DNA of 64,000 nt from Micromonospora tarapacensis (lineage in GTDB: Bacteria > Actinomycetota > Actinomycetes > Mycobacteriales > Micromonosporaceae): assembly GCF_019697375.1 (NCBI RefSeq), contig NZ_JAHCDI010000004.1, forward strand, positions 3,211,324 through 3,275,323, in the 5' to 3' direction. A program made the position numbers and the translations under genes. The notes under the pieces are model-generated. The model worked only from the letters and a program-made list of their open reading frames with translations, searched no databases and had not been told where the DNA came from. Shown here one piece after another: positions 46,901 through 55,655 of this stretch (within the stretch, counting starts at the first letter, position 1; every line of letters starts with the position of its first letter).

Positions 46901-49410
46901 CCCCAGCCGATCGACACGGCAGCCAGGCCGAAGGCGGCCCGGTGGCGGGCGAGTGCGTCGGCATGCGCGGCGGCTGCGGCCAGCTCAGGCCGGTCGGGGT
47001 CGCCGAGTGTGCCGGCTGCGCTGGAGAAGATGACGAACGCGGCGATATCGAGGTCCCGGGTCTGCTCATGCAGCTCGACCAGGTCGTGGACGGCCTCGAC
47101 GTCGGTGTGCACAACGGCAGTCAGGGGCCGGTCGGCGGGTATCGTCGCAAGCGCGTCCCGCACGGTTGCGTGCGTCGAGACGGTGGCGTCGGCGAAGGCT
47201 TCGACCGGCCCGTCGTGCACGACGCTCACGTGCCGTACGCCGTGCGCCTGTACCAGGCGCCGCGCGGCGAAGCTGACGGCTTCGGTGGAGGTTCCGGTCA
47301 CCAGGGCGGATCCGCCGGGGTGCAGCGCCGGGATGGCCGCGTCGGTTCCCACGGGGGCCGGGACGAGCCGTGGCACGAGCACCGCACCCGCCCGGATGGC
47401 GAGGTAAGGCTCGCCGAGGGTGAGCGCGGCGGTGAGTGTGTGCGCCGAGGCCAGGTGCTCGTCCAGGTCAACCGCGACGACCCGGTTTCGCTGTTCCTCC
47501 GGCAGCGAACGGATGGTGCCCCAGATCCCGGCGTGAGCCAGGTCCGGCACGTCCTCACTATCCGCCGTTGACACCGCACCACGAGTGACGACGATGAGCC
47601 GGGTGGAGCGGGCGTGCGGTGAGTCGAGCCAGTCCCGGATCGCCCGCCCGTCCTCGTCGGCGGTCGCGACGACGACGGGTGGCGGTTGGGCGCCGACCGA
47701 TGTGGCGCGCAGGTCGGCGGCGGTCCGTTCGATGCCGGCGGCAGCAGCGGTGGCCGGGTCGAGGCCGACAGCGATCCAGTCGGTCGGTGGCGGTGCGCCC
47801 TGTGGCACCGCGGTCGGTGTCCATTCGAGTCGTCGCAGCGGGTCGCGGTCACCGATCCGGACGGCGAGGATCCGGGTGGGCCGGTCGCCGAGCAGGTGCC
47901 GGCGGATCTTCCCGGAGCTGGTGCGCGGGATGTCGGTGACCTCGTGCAGTTCCTGGGGGATCTTGAAGTACGACAACTGCTCCCGGCATGCCGCCAGCAC
48001 GTCGTGCGAACGGATCGACCCCGGCGCGGCCGCAATCAGGTAGGCGACCGGGACCTCGCCGAGGACCTCGTGCGCCCGGCCGGCGACCGCGACGTCGGCG
48101 ATGCCGGGCACGGCTCGCACCACGTCCTCGATCTCAGCGGGGTGAATGTTCTCCCCGCCCCGGATGATGAGCTCCTTGCTGCGGCCGGTGATGGTGAGGT
48201 ATCCGGCGGCGTCGACGTACGCCAGGTCCCCGGTGCGGTACCAGCCGTGGCGCAGTGCCTGCTCGGTCGCGGCGGGCTGGTCGTGGTAGCCGAGCATGAT
48301 GTTCGGCCCGCGGACCCAGACCTCCCCCTCGTCGCCCGGCGGCAGGTCACGGCCCGTCTCGCGATGGACGACACGGACGGTCAGGCCGGGCACCGGGAGG
48401 CCACACGAACCCGGTACCCGGGTTCCGGTCGGCCAGTTGACGGTGATGGCGCCGCAGGTTTCGGTGGAGCCGTAGGTATCCAGCAGCGGCACGCCGAAGG
48501 CTGACTCGAACGCATCCCGTAGCGCTGCGCTCGCCACCGATCCGGTCACCAGGCAGCGACGCAGACCGTGCACCTCGAGCCGGTCGCCCCCGACCGCCTG
48601 CAGGAGGTAGTGGAACATCGTCGGTACGCCGGGCAGGAACGTCACTGGCTCCCGCTGAAGCCAGTTCAGGACGTCCTCGGCGGCGAACCCCGACATGATC
48701 CGCACGCTCGAACCCACGGCGACGGTGCCCTGCACGCACAGCACATGGGCGAGGCTGTGAAACATCGGCAGCGGCCACAGCATGCGGTCGTCCGGCGAGA
48801 GGCCCAGAATCGGGACGTAGCAGGCGGCGACCGACCACAGGCAGGTGCGCTGGGTCGACAACACGCCCTTGGGGCGGCCGGTGGTGCCGGACGTGTAGAG
48901 CATCCACGCGGGGGCGTCCAGATCGAGGTCGTCGCGGGCGGGCTCGGCCGGGTCGGTGGTGGCAAGTCGCTCGTATCCGAGCACCTGGCCGTCGGCCGGT
49001 ACGCCGTCACCGGTAACCAGCAGGGTCGTGCGCCGACCCGCGGTGACCCGGGCGACCTCGGCTTGGTGCCGCTGGTCGGTGATGATCGCGATGGCGCCGC
49101 TGTCATCGAGCAGGTAGGCCAGCTCGGCGTCGCTGGAGGCCGGGTTGAGCGGCACGGCGATCGCGGCGGCCCGGAGCACGGCGAGGTAGCTCTCCGCCAC
49201 CTCGACACTGTTGGCGAGGAAGACGGCCACCCGGTCGCCACGCCCGACACCCTCGGCGGCGAGGTGACCCGCGAGGCGAGCGGTGCGTCGCTCCAGTTGC
49301 GCGTACGTCAGGGCGCGACGGTCATCGGCGAACGCGACCTTGTCGCCGGTCGTCGCGGCGTGCTCGTGCAGCAGCTCGGACAACGGCCTGATCAGGTCAG
49401 TTCGAAGCAT
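31945..49410 (-). CDS. Type I modular polyketide synthase PKS-A: CoA-ligase loading unit plus modules 1-3
   Basis: About 5,820 residues. ATG 49410 has GGGGG just upstream and is preferred over GTG 49428. Loading unit: acyl-CoA ligase (about 5-510; [26 protein letters not shown]); a KR-like domain (525-860) whose nucleotide loop reads TGTSTEAVS and whose catalytic Tyr/Asn region reads [11 protein letters not shown], so probably dead; ACP (Ser about 916). Module 1: KS (975-1400), AT (1500-1795, GHSQG but TAGH), DH-like (1865-2125, [12 protein letters not shown] lacking the conserved Pro), KR ([12 protein letters not shown]), ACP. Module 2: KS, AT (GHSIG, SHAFH, malonyl), KR (GNYAAANAC), ACP; no DH. 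Module 3: KS, AT (GHSVG, SHAFH), DH ([18 protein letters not shown]), KR, ACP (Ser about 5733). An acidic docking tail ends the protein. It begins the assembly line: the ligase should activate a free carboxylic acid and load it on the first ACP. The starter cannot be named from sequence. Confidence 0.95.
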   Translation of the reverse strand: MLRTDLIRPLSELLHEHAATTGDKVAFADDRRALTYAQLERRTARLAGHLAAEGVGRGDRVAVFLANSVEVAESYLAVLRAAAIAVPLNPASSDAELAYLLDDSGAIAIITDQRHQAEVARVTAGRRTTLLVTGDGVPADGQVLGYERLATTDPAEPARDDLDLDAPAWMLYTSGTTGRPKGVLSTQRTCLWSVAACYVPILGLSPDDRMLWPLPMFHSLAHVLCVQGTVAVGSSVRIMSGFAAEDVLNWLQREPVTFLPGVPTMFHYLLQAVGGDRLEVHGLRRCLVTGSVASAALRDAFESAFGVPLLDTYGSTETCGAITVNWPTGTRVPGSCGLPVPGLTVRVVHRETGRDLPPGDEGEVWVRGPNIMLGYHDQPAATEQALRHGWYRTGDLAYVDAAGYLTITGRSKELIIRGGENIHPAEIEDVVRAVPGIADVAVAGRAHEVLGEVPVAYLIAAAPGSIRSHDVLAACREQLSYFKIPQELHEVTDIPRTSSGKIRRHLLGDRPTRILAVRIGDRDPLRRLEWTPTAVPQGAPPPTDWIAVGLDPATAAAAGIERTAADLRATSVGAQPPPVVVATADEDGRAIRDWLDSPHARSTRLIVVTRGAVSTADSEDVPDLAHAGIWGTIRSLPEEQRNRVVAVDLDEHLASAHTLTAALTLGEPYLAIRAGAVLVPRLVPAPVGTDAAIPALHPGGSALVTGTSTEAVSFAARRLVQAHGVRHVSVVHDGPVEAFADATVSTHATVRDALATIPADRPLTAVVHTDVEAVHDLVELHEQTRDLDIAAFVIFSSAAGTLGDPDRPELAAAAAHADALARHRAAFGLAAVSIGWGEWDPDSAEAATVFDVARGIGSTVVVTAGPSPEAQVECAPQVLDAGLLRRLVQEETAAVLGVDAATLPADRSFRDLGFDSVSAVRLRDRIAARAGLPLPATVIFDHPTPADLAASIHASLTGVRPVVQSRPAVRVPVEEPIAIVAMSCRLPGGVDDPEELWRLLADGGEAISTFPVDRGWLLERLHDPDGQRPGTTYVDRGGFLRGAAEFDADFFGISPREATAMDPQQRLLLETTWEALERAGIAPHTVRGARVGVYAGVMFHDYGTGLTGLPEEVEGYLSTGGAGSVASGRLAYTFGFEGPAITVDTACSSSLVAVHLAAQALRRGECTLAVAGGVTVMATPGPFVEFSRQRALAPDGRCKPFSADADGTVFAEGAGIVLLETLSDARRNGHPVLAVIRGSAVNQDGASNGLTAPSGLAQQRLIEQALANAGLTPSDVDAVEAHGTGTALGDPIEAGALLAVYGRDRDPDRPLWLGSLKSNIGHTQAAAGVAGLIKMVLAMRWAELPRTLHAEQPSTLVEWTAGAVRLLTESRLWEIGTRPRRAGVSSFGVSGTNAHVIIEEPTAQPEPAVAVHPPPGTVPVLLSGRGEQALRAHAAGLLRYLATRPDAPVADVAAAQTTRANLTHRAAVLASSPDELLAGLTALASGAAEIRRVSDDGAGIRAPFVFPGQGGQWRGMGAELLASSEVFAARARECADALAEFLDWNVLDVIRGAPDAPPLERVDVVQPALFTTMVALAALWRSYGVEPSAVVGHSQGEIAAACVAGGLSLQDGARIVALRSRAWLSLAGRGGMLAVNAPVEDIAARLTRWGDRLSIAAVNSPRSVTVSGEPAALDDLAASLDGEGVQARRIPGVDTAGHSAQVDQLRIRLLDALAPVAPRKSAVPFYSTVTGGLFDTEGLDATYWYRNIREVVRFQDAISALVEAGHPVFLEVSPHPLLRGAIEDTSADASVVSTLRREEGGRDRIAQALAEAHLHGVALDWSRWFVGSRGNPAGLPTYPFQRRRFWLTGSPAAADVSTAGLDRPGHPLLGAAIVLPGDGGHVFTGQLSTRSHPWLAEHRVDGVPQLAPAAFLDLALRAGEAANLHRLDILRIDAPLPLTAEGSRLQVAVGAADETGRRPVSVHACPADDPAADWTCHASGTLALAGAAPAVEDAPWPPSDARSRDVEEIHDRLAEAGLDHGPSFRTLRSVAQSPSAWHIETAHVAGEDREGFALDPTLLDAAAHVPPGGPSIVTWHGVTLHTSGASHLRCTAGADGSLSAVDVDGIQVVTVERTERVRPSGATVVSGDLRRLTWTALPAPSSRGRAAFVDDLAALAALAGESVPDLVVTRAGALPDVLAAVQAWLAEPTFVAARLAVVTTTAVATGQPGEALVDPEAAAVWGLVRVAQTEHPDRIVLVDLDDPAADPVPAARTGEPQLAVRNGAVLAPRLRRVRPDADAWPPALDPAGTVLLTGATGTIGRLLARHLVRAYGVRNLLLASRRGPAADSAAALQAELTELGATVTLVACDVADREQVRGLLASVPTSHPLTAVVHAAAALDDATIEALDVARLTSVLRPKADAARHLHELTRDTPLAAFVLFSSIAGTLGTAGQANYAAANAYLDGLAQHRQALGLPATALAWGLWADPSGMTRHLDEAALDRLGRSGVVGLSAEDGLALFDEGLRSGHPVLVPARLDMATLRTRLGATPSLLRAAPVRPRADTARQRDATQFTAETSFAAGLAALSEAERTAVLRDLVRTHAGGTLGYGHLDEFPLDRPFKDLGFDSLTAVELRNRLNRTTGLRLPTTVAYDHPTPAALVEHLRAVLLGGPGTDRETGAAAAASTTADRAADPVVIVGMSCRFPGGVREPADLWQLLLDERDAIAGFPTDRGWDLGALFDPDPDRAGTSYVRSGGFLHDAGDFDAEFFDISPREARAMDPQQRLLLEASWHALESARIDPSSLRGTATGVFAGTNGSDYTTLLAATPEGGDYLITGGSASVLSGRVAYTLGLEGPAISVDTACSSSLVALHLAARALYEGECTLALVGGVTVMSTPTGFVAFSRQRGLAPDGRCKPFAAAADGTGWAEGVGVLVVERLSQARRLGHPVLAVVRGSAVNQDGATNGLSAPSGPSQQRLIRAALADAGLTAEQVDVVEAHGTGTVLGDPIEAQALLATYGVAHDTDRPLRLGSVKSNLGHTQAAAGVAGVIKTVLALRHGVVPRTLHVDEPTPHVDWTSGNVRLATEAVPWPATEHPRRAGVSSFGVSGTNAHVILEQAPEPAPRPVPAEPDRPLPLVISARTPVALRARAAALLAADLPLADLAMSLATTRAALEHRAAVVAGDAVDARRGLAALAAGQRAPNLVIGAATERATTAFLFTGQGSQRAEMGAELYRRHPVFATALDTVCAELDRHLDRPVKELMFAAPGTPDALLLDQTGYTQPAIFALEVALYRLVESWGLRPDYLLGHSIGELVAAHVTGTLSLADASGLVAARGRLMQALPTGGAMAAIQASVNEVAPTLVHRERSIGIAAANGPDATVVSGDEQAVEEVAGLWRARGRRTRRLPVSHAFHSPLMEPMLAEFRAVAEELDYHEPVIPVVSNLTGAPVDSAEFRTPDYWVRHIRQTVRFGDGVAWLYGHGVDTIVELGPDDVLTALTDSHPSALCVSLLSRQRPEALALATACGRLYAGGVRLDWHGLLGDTGGRGADLPLYPLQRRRFWLDSAAVGSTRQTADPTTSWHYRIAWRPAPSTATTTLAGSLLVLVPRSAAADPWVTSLLDGLGAVGIELRTARIGGAADLADLASAPGGVLSLLALDESHGLALTLALLQTDLDGPLWSVTRGAVGTGPDDPPTSTDEAQVWGLGRVAALEQPRRWGGLVDLSPTRDERDARLLAAILAAPDGDDQFAVRSGTVLARRLVRESVSGVTPPARFGPSDTVLVTGGTGGIGAEVARRLAAQGVRRLVLTSRRGPDAPGAAQLAVELTESGVDVTVAACDISDRAAVAVLLDDIGRQGRPLTGVVHAAGVLDDGTIPTLSPECLATVLRPKVDGARILDELTRDLDLTAFVLFSSLAGMVGSAGQGNYAAANACLDAIADARRATGRPAVAVAWGAWAEVGMAADPATADRLRRAGTAPMTPDLALTALDRVLAAGTGGLVAEIDWPVFGPALTGIRRSRLFDEIPEAAPARPAAENPAGGLADLPSSDRKHALTTLVRAAVADVLNHDSVEEIAPSRSFKQLGFDSLTAVRLRNQLSEAIDRKLPATLVFDYPDTERLVSHLEAMLYHEPGATAPMPSAVATPSGEPIAIVGMACRFPGDADTPDALWDLLAGGREGFGPFPADRGWDVAAIFDPTGERPGSTYVRAGGFVRDATEFDAAFFGISPREALAMDPQQRLVLETSWEAIEDAGLDVAALRGRPTGVFMGTNAHDYVARLKHIPDQVEGYVGTGNSASVVSGRVAYTFGFEGPAVTVDTACSSSLVALHLAGQSLRVGECDLALVGGVTVMSTPAAFVEFSRQRGLAADGRCKSFAAAADGTGWGEGVGVVVLERLSDARRNNHRVLALVLGSAVNQDGASHGLTAPNGPSQERVIRQALANAGLAPGDVDAVEAHGTGTALGDPIEAQALLATYGEDRDRPLWLGSVKSNIGHTQAAAGIAGVMKMVLALRNDLLPPTLHVDEPNPHVDWAAGNVRLLSEPVAWKANGRSRRAGVSSFGISGTNAHVVIGEAPEVEATTDADPAPVAVTPLVLSARGVPALRARSAGIAAALDQGDADLAAVASTLVRRRSVLPDRAVVLGATRRDLIAGLRALAAGEVVGGLVTGRAAPAGAVGLVFSGQGSQWPGMGRGLAESFPVFRAVFDDVCDRFAGLREVVWGSDAAALTATGFAQPALFAVEVALHRLLESWGVRADVLLGHSVGEIAAAHVAGIFSLDDACRLVSARAGLMQELPSGGAMAVVDATEEEVLAAGFDVDVAAVNGPRSVVISGAADAVDAAAAAWRSKKLRVSHAFHSRMMEPMLEPFAAAIAGVSYHEPTLRLLSTADVDADMTSTPYWVGQVRRPVRYADALAAMLEREVTTVIEVGPGTGLSALVQQDGVRAVSLLRKDRDEVASVLTGVAEAFTAGAHVDWSALAPARPPTVLPAYPFQRTRYWLDETEPDRHQLLDPAVHLAATDQVLLTGRLSLAAQPWLADHRITGRSVVPGTGLVELALSAADAAGRPLVEELTLHRPLVIPDTGSVDLQVIAGPDGDDRSRVTVHARTGDGSWTCHATGMLADDADPSVVAETVRTDAWPPAGAEPLPIGDLYERLADRGLEYGPLFQGLRRAWRHADDLFAEVVLPDPAATSGFTLHPALLDAALHTATLAEIGDSPARLPFLFTGVRRTGNSATALRVHVRGGEGDGIRLDATDHDGVPVITIASLVSRPVDTESLGRHPAGPLYRLDWQPLTEVTSATAQPDVTWLGTVDMPDLDGLRSRPAVPAFVMLRVEPGDGELAARTHRAVADVLTVVQHWLAEPRWETARLVVVAPHDDPAGSAVWGLVRSVQAEQPGRVVLADLHGDHLTPAVLAALHSEPQVIVRGREILVPRLLPAPPAEETTDAWPADGTVLVTGASGTLGALVARHLARTRRASRLVLLSRQGAEAGNARELADDLAAVGCEARFAACDVADREALARVIADYPPTAVVHAAGVLDDGVIGSMTPERLAAVLRPKVDGATNLHELTRDLGLTAFVLFSSASAVIGGPGQANYAAANGFQDGLARERHRHGLPAHSLAWGLWAGSSGMTAHLDDVDLRRIAQNGIVPLTSERGLDLLDRALGAGLPDPVLVPLDRTVLRAQAARGELPHVLRALVGADTRVAREPDETLADRLAALPRDERAPFLLDLVRGHVAAVLGHTGGPDAIESATTFRDLGFDSLTAVQLRNQLAAATGLRLPATLVFDHPTAAAIAVFVHNRLVPDEETAVTAPREAVPETEDEVDVDDLDVAVLIAKALQDSDEDQGDRP

Positions 49411-49484
49411 CGGCGCCCCCGCAATCACGCTCGTCGGTGCGGCCTCAGCCTCGCCGGCACGCCGATCCGGACGACACCCCTTGC

Positions 49485-49506
49485 GCTCCCCTAGGCCCCC
49501 CTAAGG
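49485..49506 (-). promoter_or_regulatory. Paired TAGGGG motif upstream of PKS-A
   Basis: On the minus strand two TAGGGG hexamers (49503-49498 and 49493-49488) lie ten bases apart, about one helical turn, some 80-95 bases before the PKS-A ATG. The 168-base gap to the KASIII gene holds no other feature I can support. Similar motifs precede the KASIII and methyltransferase genes. The binding protein is unknown. Confidence 0.4.
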
Positions 49507-49578
49507 TCACCACCGCGCGGACCCTCCGAAAACACGAACCCCTGGCCGTCGGCGAGGGGTTCGGTCGCGCAGACCGGG

Positions 49579-50562
49579 TCACCAGCGCAGGAGGCAGGCT
49601 CCCACCGACATGCCACCGCCGAATCCCGCCAGCAGCACCAGATCGCCCCGACCGATGTGGCCCTCGCGGCTGGCCTCGTCGAGGGTGACCGGGACCGACG
49701 CGCCGCCGGTGTTGCCGTACCGCTCGACCGTGCGATGGACCTCAGCGCCGGTCAGCCCCGCCGTCTTCGCCAGGTCGTCGAGCATGACGCCGTTGGCCTG
49801 GTGCGGAATGAAGTGGTCAACCTCGCAGGTCGCGGTCCCGTGCGCCCGCAGCAGCTCCGACAGCACCGGCGGAACGTGCTCGGTGACGAACCGGCGCACC
49901 TCACGGCCGCGCATTCGGAAGAAGTTGTCACCGGCGTCCAGGGTGTCGGCGGTCGTGGGCCGGCGGGTGCCGCCGGCCGGCACACTGATCAGGTCGTGCT
50001 CGGAGCCGATGCTTCGCAGCTCGGTACCGAGAATGCCTCCACCCGGCTGGCATGACCCGAGCACGACCGCGCCGGCGCCGTCGCCGAAGAGGACCACGGT
50101 GCCGCGGTCCGCCGGGTCGAGGATGCGGGAGTAGACGTCCGCCGCCACCACCAGCGCGTGGCCGCCCGGCCGCGTGGCGAGCAGACCACGGGCCACCGCC
50201 AAGCCGTAGACGAAGCCGCTGCAGACCACGTTGATGTCCAGGCACACGGCCCGGGTGGCACCGAGCGCGTGCTGGACGAGGTACGAGGTCGGTGGCTGGG
50301 GATGGTCCGGCGTCGAGGTGGCCAACACGAGATAGTCCACCTGGCGCGCGGTGATGCCGGCGGCGGCCAACGCCCGTGCGGCCGCCCGCGTCGCCAGGTC
50401 CGACGTCGCCTCTTCCGCAGCCGCGTACCGCCGGCATCGTATGTGCGTCCGGGCGGCGATCCACTCGGGCGTGACCCCGGCCGGGCCCGCGATCTCCGCA
50501 TTCGGCACGACACGCTCGGGAACGTAGGAACCGGTGCCGAGCACCCCGACAGCTTGTCCCAC
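49579..50562 (-). CDS. Free-standing beta-ketoacyl-ACP synthase III (FabH-like)
   Basis: A 327-residue KASIII. GTG 50562 is chosen because GGAG lies six bases upstream; TTG 50574 would overlap that site. The N-terminus (VGVLGTGSYVPERVV) is typical of FabH. The catalytic triad is complete: Cys in NVVCSGF, His in FIPHQAN and Asn in RYGNTGGAS. KASIII enzymes condense an acyl-CoA with malonyl-ACP, and cluster-associated relatives can instead transfer acyl groups. Lying directly before PKS-A, which has a ligase loading unit, it may make or extend the starter acid or act as a tailoring acyltransferase; sequence alone cannot decide. It has its own upstream region with a TAGGGG pair. Confidence 0.88.
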   Translation of the reverse strand: MGQAVGVLGTGSYVPERVVPNAEIAGPAGVTPEWIAARTHIRCRRYAAAEEATSDLATRAAARALAAAGITARQVDYLVLATSTPDHPQPPTSYLVQHALGATRAVCLDINVVCSGFVYGLAVARGLLATRPGGHALVVAADVYSRILDPADRGTVVLFGDGAGAVVLGSCQPGGGILGTELRSIGSEHDLISVPAGGTRRPTTADTLDAGDNFFRMRGREVRRFVTEHVPPVLSELLRAHGTATCEVDHFIPHQANGVMLDDLAKTAGLTGAEVHRTVERYGNTGGASVPVTLDEASREGHIGRGDLVLLAGFGGGMSVGACLLRW

Positions 50563-50619
50563 TGACCACTCCAAACCTAGCGGTCGGCACTCATCCGGGG
50601 AACCGTACGGTCGGCCAAC

Positions 50620-50638
50620 CCCCTAGCCTCAACCCCTA
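50620..50638 (-). promoter_or_regulatory. Paired TAGGGG motif upstream of the KASIII gene
   Basis: Minus-strand TAGGGG occurs at 50638-50633 and 50625-50620, 13 bases apart and about 60-75 bases before GTG 50562. Position and sequence resemble the pair before PKS-A. No -10/-35 pair is clear. Confidence 0.35.
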
Positions 50639-50846
50639 CCGCCCCACGAAACAGCACCGGCCGGGCGGCCGTGGTGCTCCGGACACCCGGTGCTCGCGGT
50701 CGGGCCCGGACCGCTCCTGGTGCCGGTGCTGCCAATCCGGGACGCCGCGACGCTCCGACGCGGGCCGCCCAGCATCAGCCCACCCAGCAGGACGAGTGCG
50801 AAGACCGGCAACCAACCGAGGCGGGCGAGGACCCACCCACGGCGTC

Positions 50847-51194
50847 TCAGGTGCGGTGTGCAGTCCGCCGCGGCCCCACCGAACAGTTGCCCGACCGCCG
50901 GCAGCCGGGCACCTCGGGCGCAGGCAACCCCGAGGCAGAAGGGCACGAGCCAACCACTACCTGCCCGCCGCACGCGACGTGCAACTGCCGGGCCTGCCAG
51001 TGAGGCGAACGGTGCACCACGTCACCGTGCCCACGGTCGAAGTTCTCAGGTGTGGTGTCCACGCCAGGCACGAATACGACGATGCGGTCGGCGGCACGCA
51101 GATCACCCACGGTCCGCACCACCGGCGGACCGGTCGGCACCGCACTCGGGGCCGGGCACACCGCGGTCAGCAGCGCCGCGGTGGCCGGCCGCAA
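50847..51194 (-). pseudogene. DUF1023-type alpha/beta hydrolase fragment
   Basis: The frame contains ADRIVVFVPGVDTTPENFDRG and SPHWQARQLH, hallmarks of the DUF1023 alpha/beta-hydrolase family of actinomycetes, preceded by a Pro/Ala-rich lead (51194 downward). Homology fades after about 50990 and no nucleophile Ser motif follows, so only an N-terminal piece remains. It abuts the response-regulator fragment in another frame. A hydrophobic stretch in a third frame (about 50770-50820) may be another remnant but is too short to assign. Confidence 0.55.
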
Positions 51195-51372
51195 CCACCG
51201 GCATACGGATGTCCATCAGTACGACGTCAGGGTCGTACCGGCGCGCGGCGGCGACCGCCTGCTCACCGTCAGCGGCGTCTGCGAGGACCACCATGTCCTC
51301 CTGGGCGGAGAGCAGCGCCCCGAAACCCTCCCGGACCATTGCCTGGTCGTCGACGAGCAGCACCTTGATCAC
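51190..51372 (-). pseudogene. Truncated response-regulator receiver domain (NarL/LuxR type)
   Basis: GTG 51372 begins IKVLLVDDQAMVREGFGALL, with the paired Asp of a receiver domain, and continues to the phosphoacceptor region (DPDVVLMDIRMPV). There the homology stops and a DUF1023-like frame takes over. Helix 4 onward and the LuxR DNA-binding domain are missing. It starts at the very point where the transposase remnant ends. Only about 60 residues are genuine, so it cannot be a working regulator. Confidence 0.75.
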
Positions 51373-51770
51373 GTCTGGCCGTTGGCGACCTTACCGAGGG
51401 CTCCGGAGTACTGCCGGGCCACACACGCCGACGCCTTACCGTCCTTCGGAAACCCGGTGTCGTCCACCACCCACACCTGCGGGCCGACCACGTCGACAGC
51501 AGCCCTGGCCGACCGCCGCCGCACATCCGTGACGTCCCAGGTCGACGACGTCAGGAACTGCCGCAACTGCTGGTGATCCACCCCAAGGCGCTGCGCCATC
51601 GGCTGCATCGACTTACGCCGACCATCCAACATCACCCCCCGCAGATACCGCAGACCAGTCGCCCGCTGATCCGACCGCGGCAACCCCGCGAACACCCCAG
51701 CAGCGAAGTCCTCCAGCCGCGACCGCACCCGTGTGAGTCCTCGCTCGTCCACCAGAGGGGCCATACACAT
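51369..51770 (-). mobile_element. IS701-family transposase N-terminal remnant
   Basis: About 133 residues matching the N-terminal third of IS701-type DDE transposases: APLVDERGLTRVRSRLEDF, a DQRATGLRYLRGVMLDGRRKSMQPMAQRLG segment, and the first catalytic-Asp motif VVDDTGFPKDGKASACVARQYSGALGKVAN. The frame then stops (TGA overlapping the response-regulator GTG), so the rest of the catalytic core is lost. The AT-richer sequence before it (51750-51850) is probably the element's end. It marks a past insertion and deletion between the PKS genes and matB. Confidence 0.8.
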
Positions 51771-52251
51771 CCCCAAAAAGCCCTACAAGCGACACACCGG
51801 AACAACCTAACAAAGCACTACTAGTCATGCGCCCACCGTTTTCCACTTAGGTCGGTCAGCCCCCGGGCGGTCGGCCGCGGAACAGGAGCCTCGTGAACCG
51901 AGGTCACGGCCCCGACGCAGCCGGGACGAGTGCGATGGTGACCAGGCCGATCGGGGTGGCCAGGGGCTCGCACGTCCCCTCGCCAGGTCTGCCCGGGGCC
52001 TGCCCGACGTTGGCAGGTGCGGATGACCCCGGCGCACGCCGCGCCGTCGGGGTCGGCATCGGCGCCACCTGCTTCCGCGCGCGGGGGTGACAGGGGTGGT
52101 GCCGCCGGTAGGGGTGGCCTGCTCCGGCACGCCCAACTACCGTCGGAACGGCCGGGCACCGCGCCGGCGTCACCGCGCGACTCCGGACGACCCAGCCGTC
52201 GCGGGGCGGTGGCGCGCGCCGCCGGGTACGACGGGAAGGGCTGGTTGCGCA
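51771..52251. other. Region without a recognisable gene
   Basis: About 480 bases between the transposase remnant and matB. The left 80 bases are unusually AT-rich for this window and may include the insertion-sequence terminus. The remainder is GC-rich; one plus-strand frame runs into matB from 52087, but its extra N-terminal 55 residues (Arg/Pro-rich) resemble no MatB and are treated as untranslated. Confidence 0.5.
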
Positions 52252-53661
52252 GTGGGGCTGCTGAGTGGGCTGTCCGGGTCGACCGACGAGCGCCGGGATG
52301 CGATCCGGATCGCCGACCGGACGGTGTCCTGGGTGGAGTTGCGGCGGCTCGCCGCCGCGGTGGCCGACGATCTGGCTGGCGTGGACCGTGTGGCTGTGGA
52401 CGCGACGGCCAGCCTCGGTACGGTGGTCGGTGTCGTCGGCGCGCTGCTGGCCGGGGCGGCGGTCGTACCTGTGCCGCCCGACGCCGGGCCCACGGAACGT
52501 GAGCACATACTGCGCGACTCGGGCGCCGGGGCGTTGCTCGTGCCGGCGGACGGTGAGTGCCGGGATGCCAGCCCGGGGCCACCCGTTGTTCCGATCGACC
52601 TGAAACGGCGCTCGGACACCAATCATCCGGAGCCGGACCAGGCCGGCAGCGCACTGATCCTCTACACCAGCGGAACCACCGGCGCGCCCAAGGGCGTGGC
52701 GCTTTCCCGCCGCGCCGTCGCCGCCTGCCTGGACGGGCTCGCCGCGGCGTGGGAGTGGACGCCGGACGACCTGCTCGTGCACGGCCTGCCGCTGTTCCAC
52801 GTGCACGGCCTGGTGCTCGGCACGCTCGGCCCGCTACGGGTGGGCAGTCGGCTGCACCACGTAGGTCGGCCCCGACCCGATCGGTACGCGGCCGCCGGCG
52901 GCTCACTCTTCTTCGGCGTCCCCACAATCTGGTCCCGGATCGCCGCCGACGCGACCTCGGCCCGGGCACTGCGCTCGGCGCGGCTGCTCGTGTCGGGCAG
53001 CGCCGCCCTCCCCGCGACGGTCTTCGCCGACATCGCCACGCTCACCGGCCATCAGATCGTCGAGCGGTACGGGATGACCGAGACGTTGATCACTGTGAGC
53101 GCCAGTGCCGCCGGACCTCGCCGCCCGGGTGCCGTCGGGCTGTCGTTGCCGGGGGTGAGGACCCGCCTGGTGGACGAGCGGGGGCAGCCGGTGCCCACCG
53201 ACGGGATGGCGACCGGCGAGCTCGAGGTGTGCGGCCCGACCCTCTTCGACGGGTACCTCAACCGGCCGGACGCCGACGCGGCCACCCGCACCGACGACGG
53301 CTGGTTCCGCACCGGGGACACGGCGGCGATCGGTCCGGACGGCTGGCATCGCATCGTCGGCCGCACATCTACCGACCTGATCAAAAGCGGTGGCTACCGG
53401 ATCGGCGCCGGCGAGGTGGAGGACGCGCTGTTGGCACATCCGGGTGTCCGGGAAGCCGCGGTCGTGGGCACCCCGCACCCCGACCTCGGTCAGCAGGTGA
53501 CGGCGTACGTGGTGGGCGACGGCGTCCAGGAGCTGGACCTGATCGACTTCGTGGCCCGGCACCTGTCGGCACACAAGCGCCCTCGGCAGGTGCGGCTGGT
53601 TGACGCCCTGCCCCGCAACGCCCTCGGTAAGGTGCAGAAGAACCGGCTCCAGGCGGATTGA
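52252..53661 (+). CDS. matB: Malonyl/methylmalonyl-CoA synthetase (MatB type)
   Basis: A 469-residue acyl-CoA synthetase very like actinomycete MatB. GTG 52252 is chosen because it brings the N-terminus (GLLSGLSGSTDERRDAIR) into family register. Motifs seen: YTSGTTGAPKG (about 138-148), LPLFHVHGLVLG, LVSGSAALP, ERYGMTETL, WFRTGD, GRTSTDLIKSGGYRIGAGE and the C-terminal Lys in NALGKVQKNR. MatB enzymes ligate malonate or methylmalonate to CoA with ATP in the cytosol, so this would supply PKS extender units. It is the only well-formed plus-strand gene near the PKS block and is separated from it by the fragment zone, so it has its own promoter or belongs to an older arrangement. Confidence 0.87.
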   Translation: MGLLSGLSGSTDERRDAIRIADRTVSWVELRRLAAAVADDLAGVDRVAVDATASLGTVVGVVGALLAGAAVVPVPPDAGPTEREHILRDSGAGALLVPADGECRDASPGPPVVPIDLKRRSDTNHPEPDQAGSALILYTSGTTGAPKGVALSRRAVAACLDGLAAAWEWTPDDLLVHGLPLFHVHGLVLGTLGPLRVGSRLHHVGRPRPDRYAAAGGSLFFGVPTIWSRIAADATSARALRSARLLVSGSAALPATVFADIATLTGHQIVERYGMTETLITVSASAAGPRRPGAVGLSLPGVRTRLVDERGQPVPTDGMATGELEVCGPTLFDGYLNRPDADAATRTDDGWFRTGDTAAIGPDGWHRIVGRTSTDLIKSGGYRIGAGEVEDALLAHPGVREAAVVGTPHPDLGQQVTAYVVGDGVQELDLIDFVARHLSAHKRPRQVRLVDALPRNALGKVQKNRLQAD

Positions 53662-54000
53662 TCGTGCCTCGGCGCTTACGCCCCTAAGCTCAGACCGTTC
53701 GAGCGCCCCGCAGGCAGGTCACCAGGACGACCGTAACCAGCCTGCGTACCGCTAGGGCACCGATCAGCGGTGGGCTCTGCGGCAGGGTGTCGGCGAGTAG
53801 ATCGATGCGGTCCGGCCGTGGACAGCGCCACCGGCGACACCCCGTTGACCGCGGCCTCCGCGTCAGCGTCGGGAGGGTTCGGGGCAGCGGCGCGTTCCGG
53901 GCGCGCCGACTGGGCGAAGATCCGGCGGCCCGGCGGCCGTGCCCAGGCGTCATCCGTACCTGTGATGTCGGCCCTGAGATGTGAGCACCCGGGCCCGAGG
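53662..54000. other. Intergenic region between convergent genes
   Basis: About 340 bases after the matB stop and before the methyltransferase stop, two genes that converge here. A CCCCTAAGC motif is at 53681-53689, close to the matB stop. I see no convincing gene or long hairpin terminator. Confidence 0.5.
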
Positions 54001-54729
54001 TCACGGCATCCGGAAGAACAGCATGGGATCGTCGCGGCCGTCGTGGATGGGCTTCAGCAGGCCGAGGCGCTGCTTCAATTCCTTGAGCTCTCGGTTGACC
54101 TGCGCGGCGGCGAGGCGGGACGGGGTGAAGTATCCGGCGCCGTTGTTCGCGAGCCAGGACAACACCACCCGGCCCTCGCTGACGGGCCAGGGCCGGCGCC
54201 TGTGGAAGACGTCGTGGACGCTCACCGTGGTCCCGGCCCGGACCGTCGGGAAGAGATCGCCGACGAACCAGCGGGCGAAGGGCGCGGTATGCGCGGCGTC
54301 GATGAAGAGGTGGTCGATGCTGTGCCGGTGACCGCGCAGCGTCTTCCGGGCGTTGCCCGGCACGAACGTCCAGCGCCCCTCGGCGAGTTCGGCGGGCACA
54401 TTGTGCCGGGCGTTGTCGATCAGGTCGTGGGTGACGAGCGCGCCGGCTCGGTTGTCGCGCAGCGCCCGCAGGATCCACGTGGTGGACCACCCGTGCAGCG
54501 ATCCGATCTCCACAACGGTCGCGGGCCGCTCCTCCCGCAGCAACAGATAAGTGATCTCTGCCTCGAGGTCGTCGACCTGGGTCTTCATCTTCGGATACGA
54601 GGTCCGAAACTCCTGCTGCTCCTTCCGTACCGTTCGGAGGTCTTCCTGGTATTTGTGGTACAGATAGGAAACGTGCTGCAGGGTGATCGCAGCACGCGAC
54701 GATTGCGCAACACCGGATGAATTGTTCAC
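54001..54729 (-). CDS. Class I SAM-dependent methyltransferase (Methyltransf_24-like)
   Basis: A 242-residue protein. GTG 54729 follows a strong AGGAGGAAGC. The N-terminal 60 residues are charged and helical (LYHKYQEDLRTVRKEQQEF), followed by the SAM-binding loop VVEIGSLHGWSTTWIL, then VTHDLIDNARHNVPAEL and an acidic motif LFIDAAHTAPFARWFVGDLFP. These features match cephalosporin-hydroxylase/macrocin-type O-methyltransferase relatives that act on small molecules in the cytosol. It is a candidate tailoring enzyme for the polyketide, but it is separated from the PKS block by about 3.5 kb and its substrate is unknown. A single TAGGGG lies about 135 bases upstream. Confidence 0.8.
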   Translation of the reverse strand: MNNSSGVAQSSRAAITLQHVSYLYHKYQEDLRTVRKEQQEFRTSYPKMKTQVDDLEAEITYLLLREERPATVVEIGSLHGWSTTWILRALRDNRAGALVTHDLIDNARHNVPAELAEGRWTFVPGNARKTLRGHRHSIDHLFIDAAHTAPFARWFVGDLFPTVRAGTTVSVHDVFHRRRPWPVSEGRVVLSWLANNGAGYFTPSRLAAAQVNRELKELKQRLGLLKPIHDGRDDPMLFFRMP

Positions 54730-55376
54730 GCTTCCTCCTCTTCCGAATGGCTCGTGACGAATCTAGACAGCGACGGATCTACTGTCGTCACTCTCTAGTA
54801 CGATCTCTCATCCGGCGCGTATCGCCTGTTCAGAGCGGATCGTTGGGCCCGGCGAGCGGCCCCCTAGCTCTGAAGTACTACAGGTTCGGACTCTCCGCGG
54901 ATGGACGACACCGGTCCTTCCGCGCCTACCTTCGCCCTGCGTGAGAAGGGCCGAAGAAGTGGATTATCAGGTCGAGCCACGGCTGTGCACCGGCTTCGTG
55001 GGCAGGTGCTTCGCCAACACAACTGCCGGCGCCGAGCCTGTTCTCGCTGCCGATCACCACTACCGAGTAGCGGGACCGCCTTCGGTGCTCCCACTGATCG
55101 AACGTGAGCACGACAACACGACAAGGTGATCGCCGCAGTGGCGAAGACGGCCCTGGGTCGGCCATGCCTTCGCCGTAAGGGATACGGCGCCTCACCGAGC
55201 GCGGGGAGCATGGCGATGAGCCTTCAGCACGAGTGGACCCTGTCGATTCGGCTGCGTCTGGATCCCGTCTGGATCCGCCCGAGTCCGCCCTGCAGCGGCA
55301 GCCTCAGCCCGGTCCGTCGCCATGCCGACCATGGTCGCCGGTCGCCGGCGGTCACCGTCCCGAGGCGGCCTCGACC
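54730..55376. other. Region without a recognisable gene
   Basis: About 650 bases. The left 150 bases are AT-richer and look like the methyltransferase promoter region. The rest has short open frames on both strands (for example minus 54926-55195 and plus 55126 onward), but their products resemble nothing I know and have no good ribosome-binding site. Confidence 0.5.
54862..54867 (-). promoter_or_regulatory. Single TAGGGG motif upstream of the methyltransferase
   Basis: CCCCTA on the plus strand (GCTAGGGGG on the minus), about 133 bases before GTG 54729, in a stretch that is AT-richer than its surroundings (54740-54890). It matches the motif seen in pairs before PKS-A and the KASIII gene. A single short match is weak evidence. 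Confidence 0.25.
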
Positions 55377-55655
55377 TCATGCCTCGACGGCTCGCTGCGC
55401 CACCGGTGCGACCTCGATCAGGCCCACGGTGTCGACGCCGCAGCGCACCGGCGTACGGGCCAACGCCTCCAGCCCGACCCCATCGTGGCCGAGCGCCCGC
55501 AGGCCGTACGCCACCAACGCCGGAAGCGCCCGTTGTGCACCGTCCTTGGCCATGGCGCCCGGCAGCGCGTCGGCGAGCCGGGCCGGCAGCCGCCCGAGGT
55601 GGGTGCTCTCGACCACGCCGTTGCGGGTGACCAGCACCTTGAGAGTCGCGGTCAC
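55377..55655 (-). CDS. Small conserved-looking protein of unknown function, coupled to the PrnB-like gene
   Basis: A 92-residue frame (TATLKVLVTRNGVVESTHLG at its N-terminus, then an Ala/Leu-rich helical part and IEVAPVAQRAVEA at the end). I do not recognise the family. GTG 55655 overlaps the stop of the PrnB-like gene (GTGA), the usual sign of translational coupling, so it is probably expressed with that enzyme. There is no signal peptide, membrane segment or metal-binding motif. It could be a small partner protein or a remnant of a longer gene. Confidence 0.5.
   Translation of the reverse strand: MTATLKVLVTRNGVVESTHLGRLPARLADALPGAMAKDGAQRALPALVAYGLRALGHDGVGLEALARTPVRCGVDTVGLIEVAPVAQRAVEA

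Noticed and set aside
31945..49410. Rifamycin- or FK506-like cluster identity suggested by the ligase loading unit
   Set aside because: The loading unit has a KR-like rather than ER domain, no AHBA or DHCHC synthesis genes are present, and the module order matches neither product.
50629..50973. Small membrane protein with a hydrophobic helix on the minus strand
   Set aside because: Only one hydrophobic stretch, no ribosome-binding site or family resemblance, and it overlaps the DUF1023 fragment.
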